Of a DNA stretch of 64,000 nt, positions 1 to 13,300 are shown in pieces; positions within the stretch are counted from its first letter, which is position 1; each line of letters opens with the position of its first letter. Below the pieces are notes generated by a model, which was given only the letters and a program-made list of their open reading frames with translations, searched no databases and was not told where the DNA came from. Source of the stretch: Polia nebulosa. Taxonomy: Eukaryota > Arthropoda > Insecta > Lepidoptera > Noctuidae. The DNA is taken from the NCBI GenBank assembly GCA_951329385.1, contig OX589590.1, forward strand, positions 14,283,750 to 14,347,749, given 5' to 3'. The position numbers and the translations under genes are program-made.

Positions 1-1168
1 ATTAAATAATTATTAAAAAAACATTACATAATATTAATACTATCAATTATTATTATAATGAGCCTGTGCTGTCCCACTGCAGGGCAAAGGCCTCACTTCC
101 CTCCTTCCACTCTCCCAAATCTTCTGCAATTTTAGGGCCAGTCTTTTTTTTTTTAAATCTTCAATCAACACTAGGAATTATTCCTGTATCGTGGGTACGT
201 TCACAAACATTTAAACTCACATACACAAGACACCCAGACCCGGAACAACTATCTGTAGGGCATACAAATATTTGTTCCGTGCGGGGATCGAACCCGCGAC
301 ACGCAGTGCAGCAGCCGAACGCTCAACCACTGCGCCAACCGTGCCGTCAATGAATCTAACTCATTACAATCGTAATTTTAAATTGAAAATAAAATAATCT
401 AAGGTAAAATAAAAATTGTAAAATGAATTATAACGGAGAGACAACGCGCAGTCTAAGTCACTGGGTCTAGGACACTAGAAGCATGTTTGCACAAGAGTGT
501 CATAAATAACGAAAGTGCTTAACAAAAAAAAGTGCTTACTCACTTTCGTTATTTATTTATTTATAATAATAAGCACACCAACAGCACTGTCACTTACAAT
601 TCAAATAAAATAACATCTAAAATTTGGCATTTCAGTAACCATGCAAATAACAGGTATGCATGACATTGACAAAATGAAATTAGAGAGAATAAGAAAAAAT
701 AAAAAGTGTGTCCCATAAACCTAAAACCAGAATACTACAAAAACAAAAACAATTTGAGCTATATAGACGCACATTGTTCGCACTGTTTATATAGGGAACG
801 TCTGTATGAAGCGAAACTTATAGAGAAAACTTCGATAGGGTAATCCGTCAAGTTGGACCTTTCATTATTATAGCCTTGCCATGCGTGTTAAGGGGCTATT
901 AAAGGTAGTATTTAAGGTGGAGGTAGGCAATTGAAAAATGCGATAATGTCGTATGCTACGTTGGCTAGCCCAAAAGTTAATATAGTGAATCAATTGCGCA
1001 TCTATGGAACCATTTATAATTTTGTGTAGTGTAAGTAAGTCAGAATGGATCCGCCTATCCTTTAAGCTAATCATCTTATAGTGCCTTAACTTATCATTGT
1101 GCTATATGTATGTTATTTACCTACTAAGGAAGGAATTTTGGAAATTCTTATTCCTCTCTTATTTTCAG
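1..1168 (+). other. Upstream intron of gene 1
   Basis: Intron sequence left of the first visible exon. It holds a minus-strand SINE (40-357) and a segment at 808-902 that recurs at the right edge of the window. Otherwise AT-rich with no recognisable exon; the acceptor CTCTTATTTTCAG ends at 1168. Confidence 0.6.
40..357 (-). repeat. tRNA-derived SINE
   Basis: Read on the minus strand from 352, the head has a pol III A box (TTGGCGCAGTGGTTGAGCG) and B box (GGGTTCGATCCC) in a tRNA-like fold. A non-tRNA body follows with GGCCTTTGCCCTGCAGTGGG, then a tail rich in ATT/ATA. Typical lepidopteran SINE layout; the tRNA head is not a working tRNA gene. Confidence 0.75.
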
Positions 1169-4100
1169 TAATGCGAAAGATACAACCAATGATAATACTC
1201 CTGCAGCAAAGAAGCATCCTAAGAAACCTACGTCAATATTGCCAGTGGTATGCCTAGCCTTTGGAGGACAGTTCATGTTTGCCGTGTTTCTCAAGGTGAT
1301 CCACGACGTACTTATTTTCGCGTCGCCTCAATTACTGAGGTAAGTAGAGCTACCTTGACATGTTATGTGCGACGAAATTACTTAGGTGCGGGTAAGTTTG
1401 CGAAGGCCGTGGGAATTTGCAGGAGGTGAGAAGCACAGGACCGGTCGATGGAGAGGACAGCAGCACTTGGGAGAGGCTTATGTCCAGCAGTGGACGTCTT
1501 TCGACTCAAAGCATGAAGTTTAATGTAGTTTACAATCAGTTTAAGGCTGTATGCAGAATGAACACTGGATGGATGAAATGGCGGCAGGTCACCGGGACTA
1601 TCTTTGACTCCCGCATCCCCCTTAAACTTAAGGGGAAGATTTGTAAAACAATGGTCAGACCTGCTGTCTTGTATGGATCAGAATGTTGGGCCACAAAAGG
1701 GATGAATGAAAAGAAATTGCATGTGGCTGAGATGAGAATGCTAAGTAAGAGCGATGTGTGGTGTTACGCGCATGGATAGAATTAGGAATGAGTATATCAG
1801 AGGAAGTCTGAAAGTGGCACCGCTGACTGAAAAGTTGTGTGGAAATCGGTTGTCGTGGTATGGGCATGTGATGCGGAGGAATGAAGAAAATGTCGTGAGG
1901 AAAGTCTTGTGTATGATGTGGATGGCTATAAGGGTAGGGGAAGGTCAAAGAAACGATGGTTGGACTGCGTGAAAGAGGATATGGGTAAAAAGGGGGTGAC
2001 TACAGAGATGACGACTAATAGAGGAGTATGGAAGAAAAAGACATGTTGCGCCGACCCCAAATAAATTGGGATAAGGGCAGGAGAATGATGATTAATCAGT
2101 TTAAGGCTGTCTTTGCATCTATGATCTAGCGTTGTGGTTGTTGCTTTGATGTCGCGTAGATGCGCCTAGACGTGATTGTAAACTAACTTTGCGTTTAGGT
2201 ACGTTTGCGGTAGCAGGGTTACGTTTACGCAGCGTATACGTTCGACAAACGTGTACGATGGCTGGGAACTTTTAAAAATGATGACGTAGGTTCTGAAAAA
2301 TGCAAGGCAAACATCAACATCAAAATGTTGAGTGACTGAAATTTGCTTTTAAAGCCTACTGTTAACATTTTTATATAATACCTACTAATAACATTTACCA
2401 AGAGTGTTGTAACTGTAGTGATTAAACGGTAAGATAAATAATAAACCGCAAAATAAGCAAAGATAATTATAATCTGTAACACTTATTTGTTTCAACATCA
2501 ACACATTTTTATTGCAGTCATCTCATTGGATTTATTGAAAGCGGTGACCAGCCTGTGTGGAAAGGCTATATGTATGCTGTCGGCATGTTTGGCTGTGTTA
2601 TCGTACAAAGCATGTTCCTGGGACAGTATTTCATCAAAATAGCCATTGTCAGCATACAAATCAAGAATGCGTTATGTAGCGTTGTATACAAGAAAGCTCT
2701 TACATTGTCCAACGCCGCACGAAAAGAGTCCACCGTTGGAGAAATCATTAACTTGATGTCCACTGATGTAGACAAGTAAATATTTTTATTGAAATACCAC
2801 TTTTTTGCTATGACATAACTAAGAAGATTTTATATTGAGATAACTTTTTTCCGGCACGTGATATCTATGATTTAAAACAAGATTTACAGATAAGATAGGC
2901 AGCTCAGTATTTTTTGAGACTCCGACTAAAAACTAATCCCAAAAGTGCCAAAGACCAATCTTTGTAACTAAAACGATTGCCGTAGTGTCAATAAAACTCG
3001 TTCTGTGAGACTGACTAATGCCGCGAATAGCGTACGATGGGTAACGGCATTGCCAGTGACACACAGGACAGGACAGTCGATTTTGTTAATAATTGTAATC
3101 ACTATAAAGTAGACATTCAATGTTCAGAGACTAAACGAATGACCTCGGAGTATCCAGTCGATTAAATAGGTACATTTCAAAACTTCTGCGAACCGACTAT
3201 CGTCCCTTGGTTTGGTAAATTAACCTAACTCATTATCGAGTAAGACAATAATGTAACTGTGTAATTTTTCAGGTTTAGTAATTTGACCTTTGTAAACTTA
3301 CTATGGTCGGCTCCACTACAAATTTCCCTAGCCTTGTACTTCCTATGGGGCGTGCTAGGGCCCTCTGTCATGGCCGGTTTGGCCGTCATCATCGTACTTA
3401 TGCCCATCAATGGGGTATTAGCGGGCTATCAAGAAAAGCTGCAGTCTAGCTTGATGCACCAGAAAGATCAAAGAATTAAGCTAATGAGTGAAGTACTTAA
3501 TGGAATTAAGGTAAGTTACCTACCTAACAAGATAAACATCCTTACCTGGTGTTGGTCCAGCGTAGGCGTTTGTCTGACGTAAATGCAGCGAAGACGCTGA
3601 AAACCGCGACGTTTACGCCGCGTGAACGTGATGTATTGTCGAAATGGCTAAGCTACTTCAACGCCTACGCTGGAATTCACCTTAGTGCAAATACTTCATG
3701 TATTGGGCTTTAGACTCCTTCAGCGATAATAATAAATCCTTATTTCTATCAGGTCTTGAAAATGTACGCATGGGAAGGAAGTTTCCAGGATCATCTTTTA
3801 AAAATAAGGAACAAGGAATTGGGTCTTCTCAGAAAGCAGGCTTTCTTTAATTCAGGAATGATATTCATATGGATTTGTACACCTTTCTTAGTGAGTATAC
3901 GATGACTATTGGGTTAATCTGTTGCTGGAATGTTATCAATGAAATAATTTAATTAAACTATTGAATGTTGTCCATTAGGTATCATTGATGTCATTCACAT
4001 GTTTCGTGTTGGTAAATGACACAGAAGTGTTGGATTCTAAGCGGGCATTCGTAGCATTGTCGCTTTTTAATATATTGCGGTTCCCAATGTCAATGTTGCC

Positions 4101-4320
4101 AAACGTAATATCGGATGTTATACAGGTTGGTGTATTTTTTTACCATGATTTTTTTATGTCAAAACCCGTCATGTCTGAAGTGTTGATCGTATTTTTTTTT
4201 ACCTATTCTTATATTTTTAAATCGTTTTTGTACAGATTGCTGTCAGTATAAAGAGGCTTAACAAATTCTTGAACTCCGAAGACCTGGACATCAATGCAAT
4301 TGAACACAATCCAGATGAGA
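1169..4320 (+). CDS. Gene 1 exons for membrane-spanning domain 1
   Basis: Exons 1169-1339, 2518-2775, 3273-3510, 3753-3890, 3979-4125 and 4236-4320. The first begins in the L0/MSD1 region (LPVVCLAFGGQFMF). The second contains ARKESTVGEIINLMSTD, the conserved ABCC cytoplasmic coupling segment (human NNSARKSSTVGEIVNLMS). The third has WSAPLQISLALYFLW, a membrane helix. The fourth has VLKMYAWEGSF (human IKVLKLYAWE). The fifth holds the SLFNILRFPMSMLP helix, and only one version of this exon is present here. The sixth leads to NBD1. Each exon aligns to a gene 2 exon with identical length or phase. Confidence 0.92.
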
Positions 4321-7300
4321 GTAAGTATCATGTTTCATAATATCAATGAACCCTGTTTCAGGAATATTGAATTACTTTTCTACTCTTTCGACTTTTCGCG
4401 GTGTGATCCTACTATGAGCCAATATTAACCTAAATAGCTGAGGTGGTGCAAAAATTTATGTTTTTACCTGCATACAAATTACAGCAGCCATAACAATATT
4501 GAAAATAAGCATTGAATTTAAATTTTTAGAAGATCAAATCGTGATCGAGAAGGGGCACTTCACGTGGGGTGATGAGCCAGTTATAAAGAACCTAAACCTG
4601 CGCATACCTCGCGGTTCCCTGGTCGCGGTTGTGGGAGGAGTCGGCTCGGGCAAGACCTCTTTACTCTCTGCCATGCTCGGAGACATGGACAAGATTTCTG
4701 GACGCGTTAATATCAAAGGTACCTTAGGATCTTCTAAATAAAAAAGTTTTGTCATGGTTTACGAGCTGTTTCTTAATTTAAATCTAATATTTCAGGAAAT
4801 ATTGCATACGTCTCTCAGCAGGCTTGGATTCAAAACGCGACACTACAAAATAACATCTTGTTTGATCAGAAAATGGACCGAAGCAAATATAATAAAATAT
4901 TAGAGGCATGTGCACTTGCGACTGATTTAGAAATCCTTCCCGGAGGGGACCAGACTGAGATTGGTGAAAAAGGTATGGATTATTAATATTGGATTTGGTA
5001 TTCAAAATTGGATTTAAAATGCTAAATGCCTTATTTTTTAGATTCAAGGAAACTCAAAAACATTTGATCGTCTGCCAACATGTGTAAAGTTTGCTTTTGT
5101 GGATACTCCGGTATTTTACGATACCGGAGATCCAAGTCGCAAAAGTTAATGGCATTATTGCGTGCAAAAAATACAATAGTCTACCGCTGTTCTTTTGTTT
5201 CGTAACTGACTGGAAATGAGAATGTGTTAGATTGATGTTTTTTGTAACGAAATAGGTATAAACTTGTCCGGCGGACAGAAGCAGCGCGTGTCGCTGGCGC
5301 GCGCGGTGTACTGCGACGCCGACAACTACTTCCTGGACGACCCGCTCAGCGCCGTGGACTCGCACGTCGGCAAGCACATCTTCGACAAGGTGCGTGACGT
5401 GCAATGGACTTAGTCCAAGTCTGTCGAGGGCCCAAGGCAGCAAACATTTAGCACCCTACTTTTATATTTTTCATGCGTAAGCATTCGGCCTCGCAAATTA
5501 CAAACCTACTTTTATTTACTTAAAATATTTTGGCCTTGTTTGGGAATTTATTAAAAAGAAAGTTTAAGAGCCCTCGGGAACGGGGACCCAGGGCGGACCG
5601 CCCATACCAGGCGACATGGTTCCGCCCCTTAGTTCGCCAGAAGTGATGAGCAGAGTGGGACAGCGCTGACTATCTCTGTGTTTAGGTGCTGGGGCCCAGC
5701 GGGCTGCTGAAGAACAAGACGCGCGTGTGGGTGACGCACAACGTGTCGTACCTGGCGCAGACAGACCTGGTGGTGGTGCTGCGAGACGGAGAGGTGTCGG
5801 AGACCGGCTCCTACCAGCAGCTGCTCGAGAAGAAGGGGGCATTCGCAGAGTTCCTACTGCACCACCTCACGATCGCAGAGCGCTCGGCATCAGCTGAAGG
5901 TGAGTGTGGAAGATGTTTCTATTTTAATCCTTAAAACAACGTAAGTAAGATAAAATGTAAGCCCACATTTAGTGATAGCGCTTCCTAAATAAAGATAGTA
6001 GGTAAACAAATAAATCTGCGCTTAGAAAAAATAAAAACTTTATCTTAAAACCTTCAAAATTCAACTGGTCGTAGTTTATTTAGCATTCAATTTCAGTTGC
6101 GAATATATTCATGGATTACCCCGCTTGGATACCAGAGTTCCGCTCATTGAATCACCCAGTCATGGTCCATTTTATTTTCATATTTGATAGCTTGAATGAA
6201 TAGTTAACGTGACATCTGTTGTTGCTAGGAGGCAGCCCAAGAACGTAATTGTGAAACGCATGCCATGCGTGAAGGCCACTAAGGAACAGACACAACTACA
6301 TAAATTGACCGTTTACTGAAAATGTTTTCGCAGATTTGGCAGACATCAAGAACGATTTAGAAAACAAACTTGGTTCGGAATTTCAGCGTAAGTTACAATG
6401 GGCGCGTTCGATGTCAACGGGGGCCTCAGACACAGAAACTGCGGATGCAGGTAAATTGAATTCTGGCCGCCCACCTAAGTTTTAGATAAAAACTGAAAGA
6501 AATTACCTGAACTTCATAAATTTTGTAGGAGACCACGGTGAGCCTGCAGCTAAGGAAAAGGTAGACAAAGAAAAGAAGCCAATAGACGAGGATCCACAAT
6601 TTGATCAGCTTATTGAGACAGAGAAAACTGAAACTGGCAAAGTGAGTACCTATTTAAGAAGTCAAGTGTAGGAACTTTTAACTAACTACTTTTTACTAAC
6701 TTGCTTTACTTCATGACGTTGATTTTATCAGAAGCAAACCATTTTTAGAGTTTTGTACCCGAAGGGTCCAAATGGAACCCCATTGCTGTCACTCACATGT
6801 CCGTCTGTCCGTCGTCTGTCACAAGATTATGTTCCGAAGAATTTTTAAACTTCCCATTGATCTATGAACTTGTAATTTGGTACTTTTATTATTACGTATA
6901 TTTTACTAACAAATACCAATATATTGATTATTTTTAAAGTCCCTCATTTGGTACGGAACCCTAAATGTGCGAAGTCCGACACGCACTTGTCCAGTTTTAT
7001 AAATTACCAATGAACTACGAATATGTATGCTTATTTGTACTAAATAAATAGTCTGTAACGGAAAAACGTGGTAATTTTTTAGATACCACTTCTGCCCATA
7101 GGAATTAACAACTTAAAAGTAATAGACAATGCCGAAAAAAAAAAATTGGACCTCGCATACTAATTTGATGATAATTTTGTACAAGTCTAATTTTTTTTTG
7201 GTAATTGGTTATTGCTTCCTAGAAGAAAGTTGTTAATTTTCATGGGCAGAAGCTCAAGCGGTATCTAAAATATGACCACGCATTTCCGTAACAACCTGTA

Positions 7301-10300
7301 TAAAATATACTTGGGCATTATTATTTTTTTGCGATTTCATAAAAAAGGAGGACGATAATCTCCTCCTTTTTACAAGCATAGCATTCAATGAAATGTTTTT
7401 CGAAGTACTATCTGACAAGGAAGTTAGAAACGTACAGGGTCGCGTCATGTAAAAAGAACGCTGGTGGACAGCTGCGCATTAGGCGATTTGTCGATCTATT
7501 TGGTATTTTGCCGGCAAGCATGCGGGTCTCGCACCGCATGCTTGCCGGTGCGCTATTGGTTCGTCATTCGTCAGTCGACCTTTGCTTTCCGCGCTGTGTA
7601 CACGTAAAGCCGGGACTCCACCAAAGCGGAGATGTGTGCGGTGTGCTGTTCTCGCACAGCACACCGCACACATCTCCGCTTTGGTGGAGTCCCGGCCTTA
7701 CGTTCTTTCTCATAATACCATCGCGCACAAAAGTTTTTAATTACGAAATGGCTTTACATAGAAAATAGTGAAAAATAGGCTGATAATAATGCAATTAATA
7801 ATTTGAAACAATGTATGAAACGGACCGCAGAGGCAACAAAATGTTCCGAGTCTACAGTGAGACGAATTGTAAAAGGTTTAAAAGATTCGGAATTTCTTAC
7901 TGTCTGCCGGTCTCCCAGCAAAAATAAAAATCAAACAAAAACCCATAACAGACACTGACAGCTTTGACCAGAGTGTTATAAAAAGAATCATCCACAATTT
8001 CCACGTCACTGAAAAAGAATTGCAAACCATAGGCAAGTTGCGAAGGAAGTTACAGGATGACCTAATTTCCAAGGACCTGCAGCAAGTCTCCGGCGTATAT
8101 TAAAAAAATGGGTTTTAAGTGCACAGAAAAACAATAGAAAAATTTTAATTGAGCAGTCACAAATTCGATTTTAAAGAATTGAATATCTGAAAAAGATAAA
8201 AAAAAAATATAGAGAGGAAGGAAGACCTATCGTTTACACTAATGAATCATACGTCGATAGTTCCCATGCGTCTCACCATTCATGGACAGACGGTCCCACC
8301 AAAGGGATTAAAAATCGTCTATCTATAGGTAGCCGCTTGGTAATGCTCGCGGGAGGTGAAGCAGGATTTGTGCCGAATGCTTTGCTGACGTTCAAAGCCG
8401 GTTCAAAAAGCGGCAACTACCACGACATCATGAATTCGGAGAATAGGGATGATTCACAATTTAAAAAAAAAAATTATTTAGTCAAGTTAGATTATCAAAA
8501 AATATTGGACAAGTATTTTTTGCTTTAACTTATCAATGAAAAATTACAAAGATAAAACGCATCAAAGTTCAGGGGTGGGGGCTTTTACGTCACTTTTGAG
8601 TAAAAAGTGGTACAATTTTAACTCAAGTGTGACATCATGCGAAATTTCAACGCACTGTATCGTCTTGACATAAGAAAAAATACGTGTCCGATATTTTTTG
8701 GTAATCTAACTGACAGACTAATTAGATTTTTGGTAATATAACTGGCAGACTAGTTAGATTTTTGGCAATATAACTGACAGACTAGTTAGATTTTTTTAGT
8801 CGTTGATGACTAAAATATCTAATTAGTCTGAATTTACCGCCTAATTCAGTCGTGGTAGTCGACAATGATCGTACCACAAAAAACAACTCGATGCTGCATC
8901 AACGTCCAATACAAAGAAAGCAGACATGCAAACCTGGCTCCGACAAAAAAGAATTGAATTTGAAGAATCCATGCTAAAGTCAGAGTTGTACAACTTAATA
9001 AAAAAATACAACGATCAATTTAGGAAATTTAAAATCGATGCCATATTAAACGAAGCCGGCCATTCTGTAGGTACTTATTTGCCTCCATATCAACCGCACC
9101 TAAATCCTATAGAAATGGCCTGGTCCCAAATAAAGGGATATGTCGCCAGCAAAAATGTAAGTTGGAACCTTACACGGATAACTGACCTGGTTAATGAGAA
9201 AGTTAATTTAATGGGCGCAACAGCATGGGGCAAATTATGCACCAAAGTAAAGGAAATAGAGGGTGATTATTGTAAAAGCGATCATGTGGTCGACAGCCCG
9301 GCCCGAGAGTCGACGGCGCGTAGTGTTCCATGCGCGCCTCAAAGAGTTGTCAGCAATAATGACGAGGCCCGTCATGGCCGATGCCTGCCCAGGGGTTGAG
9401 GATAAATTCGAAACAGAGTTACCTCGCCCCTGGGCATTCAGGGCAGGGAATCCTTCCCTGCTCTGAGTGCCAGGGTACAGGGATGGGTTTTAGTCAGTAA
9501 GAGTCTGACATGCCCTTCCGCTCCACCCTGGAGCGGGAGATGTCATTGGATGATTTCCCAACCCAAAAAAAAAAAAAGTGATGACAGCTAAGACGATGAA
9601 ATGGCCACTTCTAGCACCATCACCACGTCCTCATCTGGTTTTCACGTCACCCACGAGTCCACAACGACGAGTTTCAATATTACTTTATTTTTTTGTAATC
9701 ATATTAAACATTTTACACTGAATCAAAAATGTTTTTTAATTTTTGGAGGTATACAGGGTGTAAAGTCCCGCAAACCTCCATTGAAAAGGGAGGATCCTCC
9801 GACCAGACGGGTGTTGTGTCTGGTCCGGGCAACTGCCCGATGGTTGATTTCGGACTGTTGTATATGTTCAAATCGCGCGGAGAACTCTGCTTGCGCGATG
9901 TAGGATTTTGTTATTTTAGTTCGTGTGCGGCGTCATAGATGTCGCTACAAATTCTATTTAATGATATTCTATCTAAATATTTTTCAATGTACAGACTGTT
10001 GTCAACATTACCTGACCCACCCTAAAATCAAACGACTTTGGACCCTCTGCATGTAAGATTAAGGTTTATTTAATTTATATGAGCTTATCAGACAACTGCT
10101 CGAGGATTTGATGAACAAATACAATACTAGTATAGACACGCAAATTTGATCTTTAAAACGTTAGCATTAGGTTATATTTTATAACTATTTGTTATAATAT
10201 GATAAGTGTAATAGCTTATTTTAATGATTGTATCCAAGTAATTCCGGTCTCGTGGTCTGTGTGTAAGACTGAGAAAAACAAGGTTTGAGATCACATCCTG

Positions 10301-13300
10301 CGACAAAGATATTGTTTTGCTTTCAATATAGAATTTATATTCCAAAACTATTTCTTGTATTATTGTAAAGAACTACAGACTATACTGACTATACATAAAC
10401 TTTTTAAAATGGTAGGTAATATTTTCACATAAATTGTAATAAGTTGGTAGTTGAAAAATAAATATTCGTATTCATTATAAAGAACTGTGTTTACAAGATA
10501 AGTTATTAGGCGAAAATCATATTGGTCGTTCTTTAATATTGCAAGCAATATTGTAGAAATGAAAACAAATTAAAAAAGAAACTGATGTATAGGTGGACTG
10601 TGTTTTCGAACCCACATGCTGTACGTCCTTAATCCAGCATCAAACCGCTAAGCCACACTAACTTGTTGGGAATACGCGAAATTAAAGATTGGGTTGGAAT
10701 TATGTAGTGTGACTTAAAAGCTTTTCAACTTTAATGTTAACGAGATAATGATTAAAATAGCTTAACAAAAACATATATAATGCCGGTGGCTCCGACTATG
10801 TTGGGTGGGTTTACCTTAACGTTACGTGTTAAAGATCAAATTTGAGTGTCTGTTTTATTATTGTATTTTTGTTCATCGAGTCCTCTTGTGTGCACTTGTG
10901 TGATAAGCTCATATAAATTAAATAAACCTTAATGTTACAGGCAGAGGGTCCAAACTCGTTTGATTTTAGGGTGGGTCAGGTAATGTTGACAACAGTCTGT
11001 ACCTACCAATAACCAATATACGAAGCCGCGAGCGAAAGGCTAGTTCTAAAATAAAACAATAAGCCTAGTACTTTCGTGGGCGAGTGTACCCATGCGCAAA
11101 CCCGCCCCCTCCACTTTCTTCCAGCGTTCTTTTTACATGACGCGTACTGTACATAATAATATCATTTGTATACACACAGGTAAAGGGGGAAGTCTATATG
11201 CACTACCTCTCAAAGATCGGTGTAAAGGCGGCCGTAGCAACAATTGTGATGTACGTCATTCTACACACGCTACAGATCAGCGTCAACTTCTGGCTCGCGA
11301 TATGGTCCAGTGACGACAAAATGGTCAGTTTTTTAAACTTACTGTTTTTTTTTTAAACTTGGGATAAATTTACTTGACGGCAATTAGCAGCGGTAATCCT
11401 TAAAGGCTAAATAAAAGAGAACATCCGTTAATCTTTTCTATAAGGATCAACAAAAACCCTTGTGTAAAAACATTTAAAGATAAAGGAGGTTACTGACTTC
11501 ACTGAGTGAAACAAGGAAAATGTTTAAAGAAATACGTATCTACTACAATTACTTAGGTCTTTACATGTATTGGCTTTGGACCGTTTTAAGCATTCGTTTC
11601 TATCAATAAAATAACAGTATTGGTATTATTATGAGACAGTGTTTGTATCTAGTCCTGCCAAAAAATTGTTAACTAAAAATTGGGTTCGTTTTTTTCTGAA
11701 ACCCGACTTATGAATCTTTAACCGCTTTTTTACGTAAAAATCCTCTGGTTTAATGTTATAAACCTATCCTGTGTTATTGATTACTACCCTCTGTCACTGT
11801 CAAACACAACAAAACAGTTATTTTTTAAATGTTTTAGCTCGTAAATGGCACGGTTGATACGGCACGGCGCGACATGTACCTTGGTGTGTATGGCGGTCTC
11901 GGGTTCGGTCAAGGTAAGATTTCAGGTTCATAATTTATTGAACTTCAAAATCTTTCCTAAACTTATAGAAAGTTCTGAAAGTATACACACATATACAGTC
12001 CACATTTAATGTTCCTACTGTTGGGACACAGGCTTCTCTGCGAGAGGGAATGGTATACTTGAGTTTTTGCAAGAATAAAACGAATTAAATAAGTTTTCCA
12101 TGCAAATAATATTTACATATAAATGGAGATACACTCCACAGATATTACTCAAAAAAGTATTTGTCCATGGAAATGTTTGTAAAAGTACGATACTATCACG
12201 CTCCGAGTGTGTATAAATTTCCACAGGAATATGACGTTTCGTTATGTAATCATAGAGGTTGAAAGAACGCGTGCCACCCGAGGCCCGAAAGGGCCTTACA
12301 GGAAGTGGTCCGTATTCCGTGTTCGCGGTCCGAAAGGGCCTGACACACCCTTCCGCTCCACCCTAGAGCGCAAGAAGTCATAGGATGATTTCCCACCCCA
12401 CAAAAAAAAAAAAAAAAAAACGGGTGCTGACGGTTAATTCATGTTTGCGGCCTGGTCGGGCCTTACGGGAGCTGACGGGAGAAGTTTGAAGCAGACATGG
12501 CGGAACCAAGTTTAACTCGATTTTCTTTGCCAATCAAATGCCAAGTTTGATTGAAACGAAATAACCGTGTTGATGCTCTTTCGGACTAATGAAAATTTAA
12601 ATATTTGCAACTCTTTTTAGTGGTCTGGCAAACATAATTATGTTTGCCAGTAAAAAATGCGCTGCGGCTGAATCTAACGAACCTTGAATTCAATTTTTCA
12701 GCTATAGCATCATTCTTCACGGATCTGATGCCTTTCCTGGCTTGCTGGAGGGCAGCGAAAATGCTTCACGCAGTCATGTTAGACAATGTGCTAAAGGCCC
12801 CTCTACAATTCTTCGAGGTCACACCCGTTGGTAGACTGCTGTCCAGGTTCTCCAAAGATGTGAATACTGTTGACACTGCACTGTCTTGGGAGATTTCCAG
12901 TGTACTCAGTGGTTCTTTTGAGGTAATCTATCTGTTATGTTTATGTTTATTTTTTTATTTATGCACACACAAGTACAGAGGCAGACTTAATGCCTCAGGC
13001 ATTTTCTACCAGTCAACTTTGGGTGATGCAGAGACAAATAGTAGGTACAATACTTAGATTGTGAAATGTGATTAAAACTTATTCAAATACAGATAAAAAC
13101 TATAAATATATACTCATTAATAAACTCGATACACACACACACACACAAATATACATTAAAATTTTAGGTTTTGGCTCTGTTGCTTTACCTACACATAATC
13201 TCGAGGGCTTCTCAGACTTTGTCGGCGCTCTACCTCAAATTATTTAAAAGATAGTATCAAGTTAGATCACGACAAGCAAAACCTAAATAAACGTAGCAAA

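Larger units (their letters stand above)
7770..9660 (+). pseudogene. Broken DDE_3-type (IS630-Tc1-mariner) transposase
   Basis: Pieces in several frames: helix-turn-helix-like KCSESTVRRIVKG near 7840, RPIVYTNESYVDSSHASHSW near 8225-8285 (Asn where the first catalytic Asp is expected), and the C-terminal part 8926-9290 with YQPHLNPIEMAWSQIKGYVA, carrying the last catalytic Glu. It continues after the R1 tail as DDEMATSSTITTSS. It is interrupted by a MITE (about 8460-8880), an R1 tail (about 9291-9577) and multiple stops, so it is dead. Confidence 0.75.
6642..11179 (+). other. Gene 1 4.5-kb intron, filled with transposons
   Basis: Separates the linker from MSD2. It holds a MITE (6744-6999), two hairpins (7511-7702), a broken DDE transposase gene (7770-9660) with a MITE and an R1 tail inside, and a 1-kb TIR element (9992-10999). 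No host exon was found in it. Confidence 0.8.

Noticed and set aside
275..352. tRNA-like sequence with A and B boxes (also at 15529, 10585 and 60955)
   Set aside because: Each is joined to a SINE body and tail, with imperfect acceptor stems, so they are SINE heads rather than tRNA genes.
3891..3978. Search for a second alternative exon in gene 1 near 3979
   Set aside because: The flanking introns are 88 and 110 bp and contain no related coding segment.
10220..10330. Possible additional tRNA-like head (GTCTCGTGGTCTGTGTG)
   Set aside because: The B box is poor and no tRNA or SINE structure can be completed.
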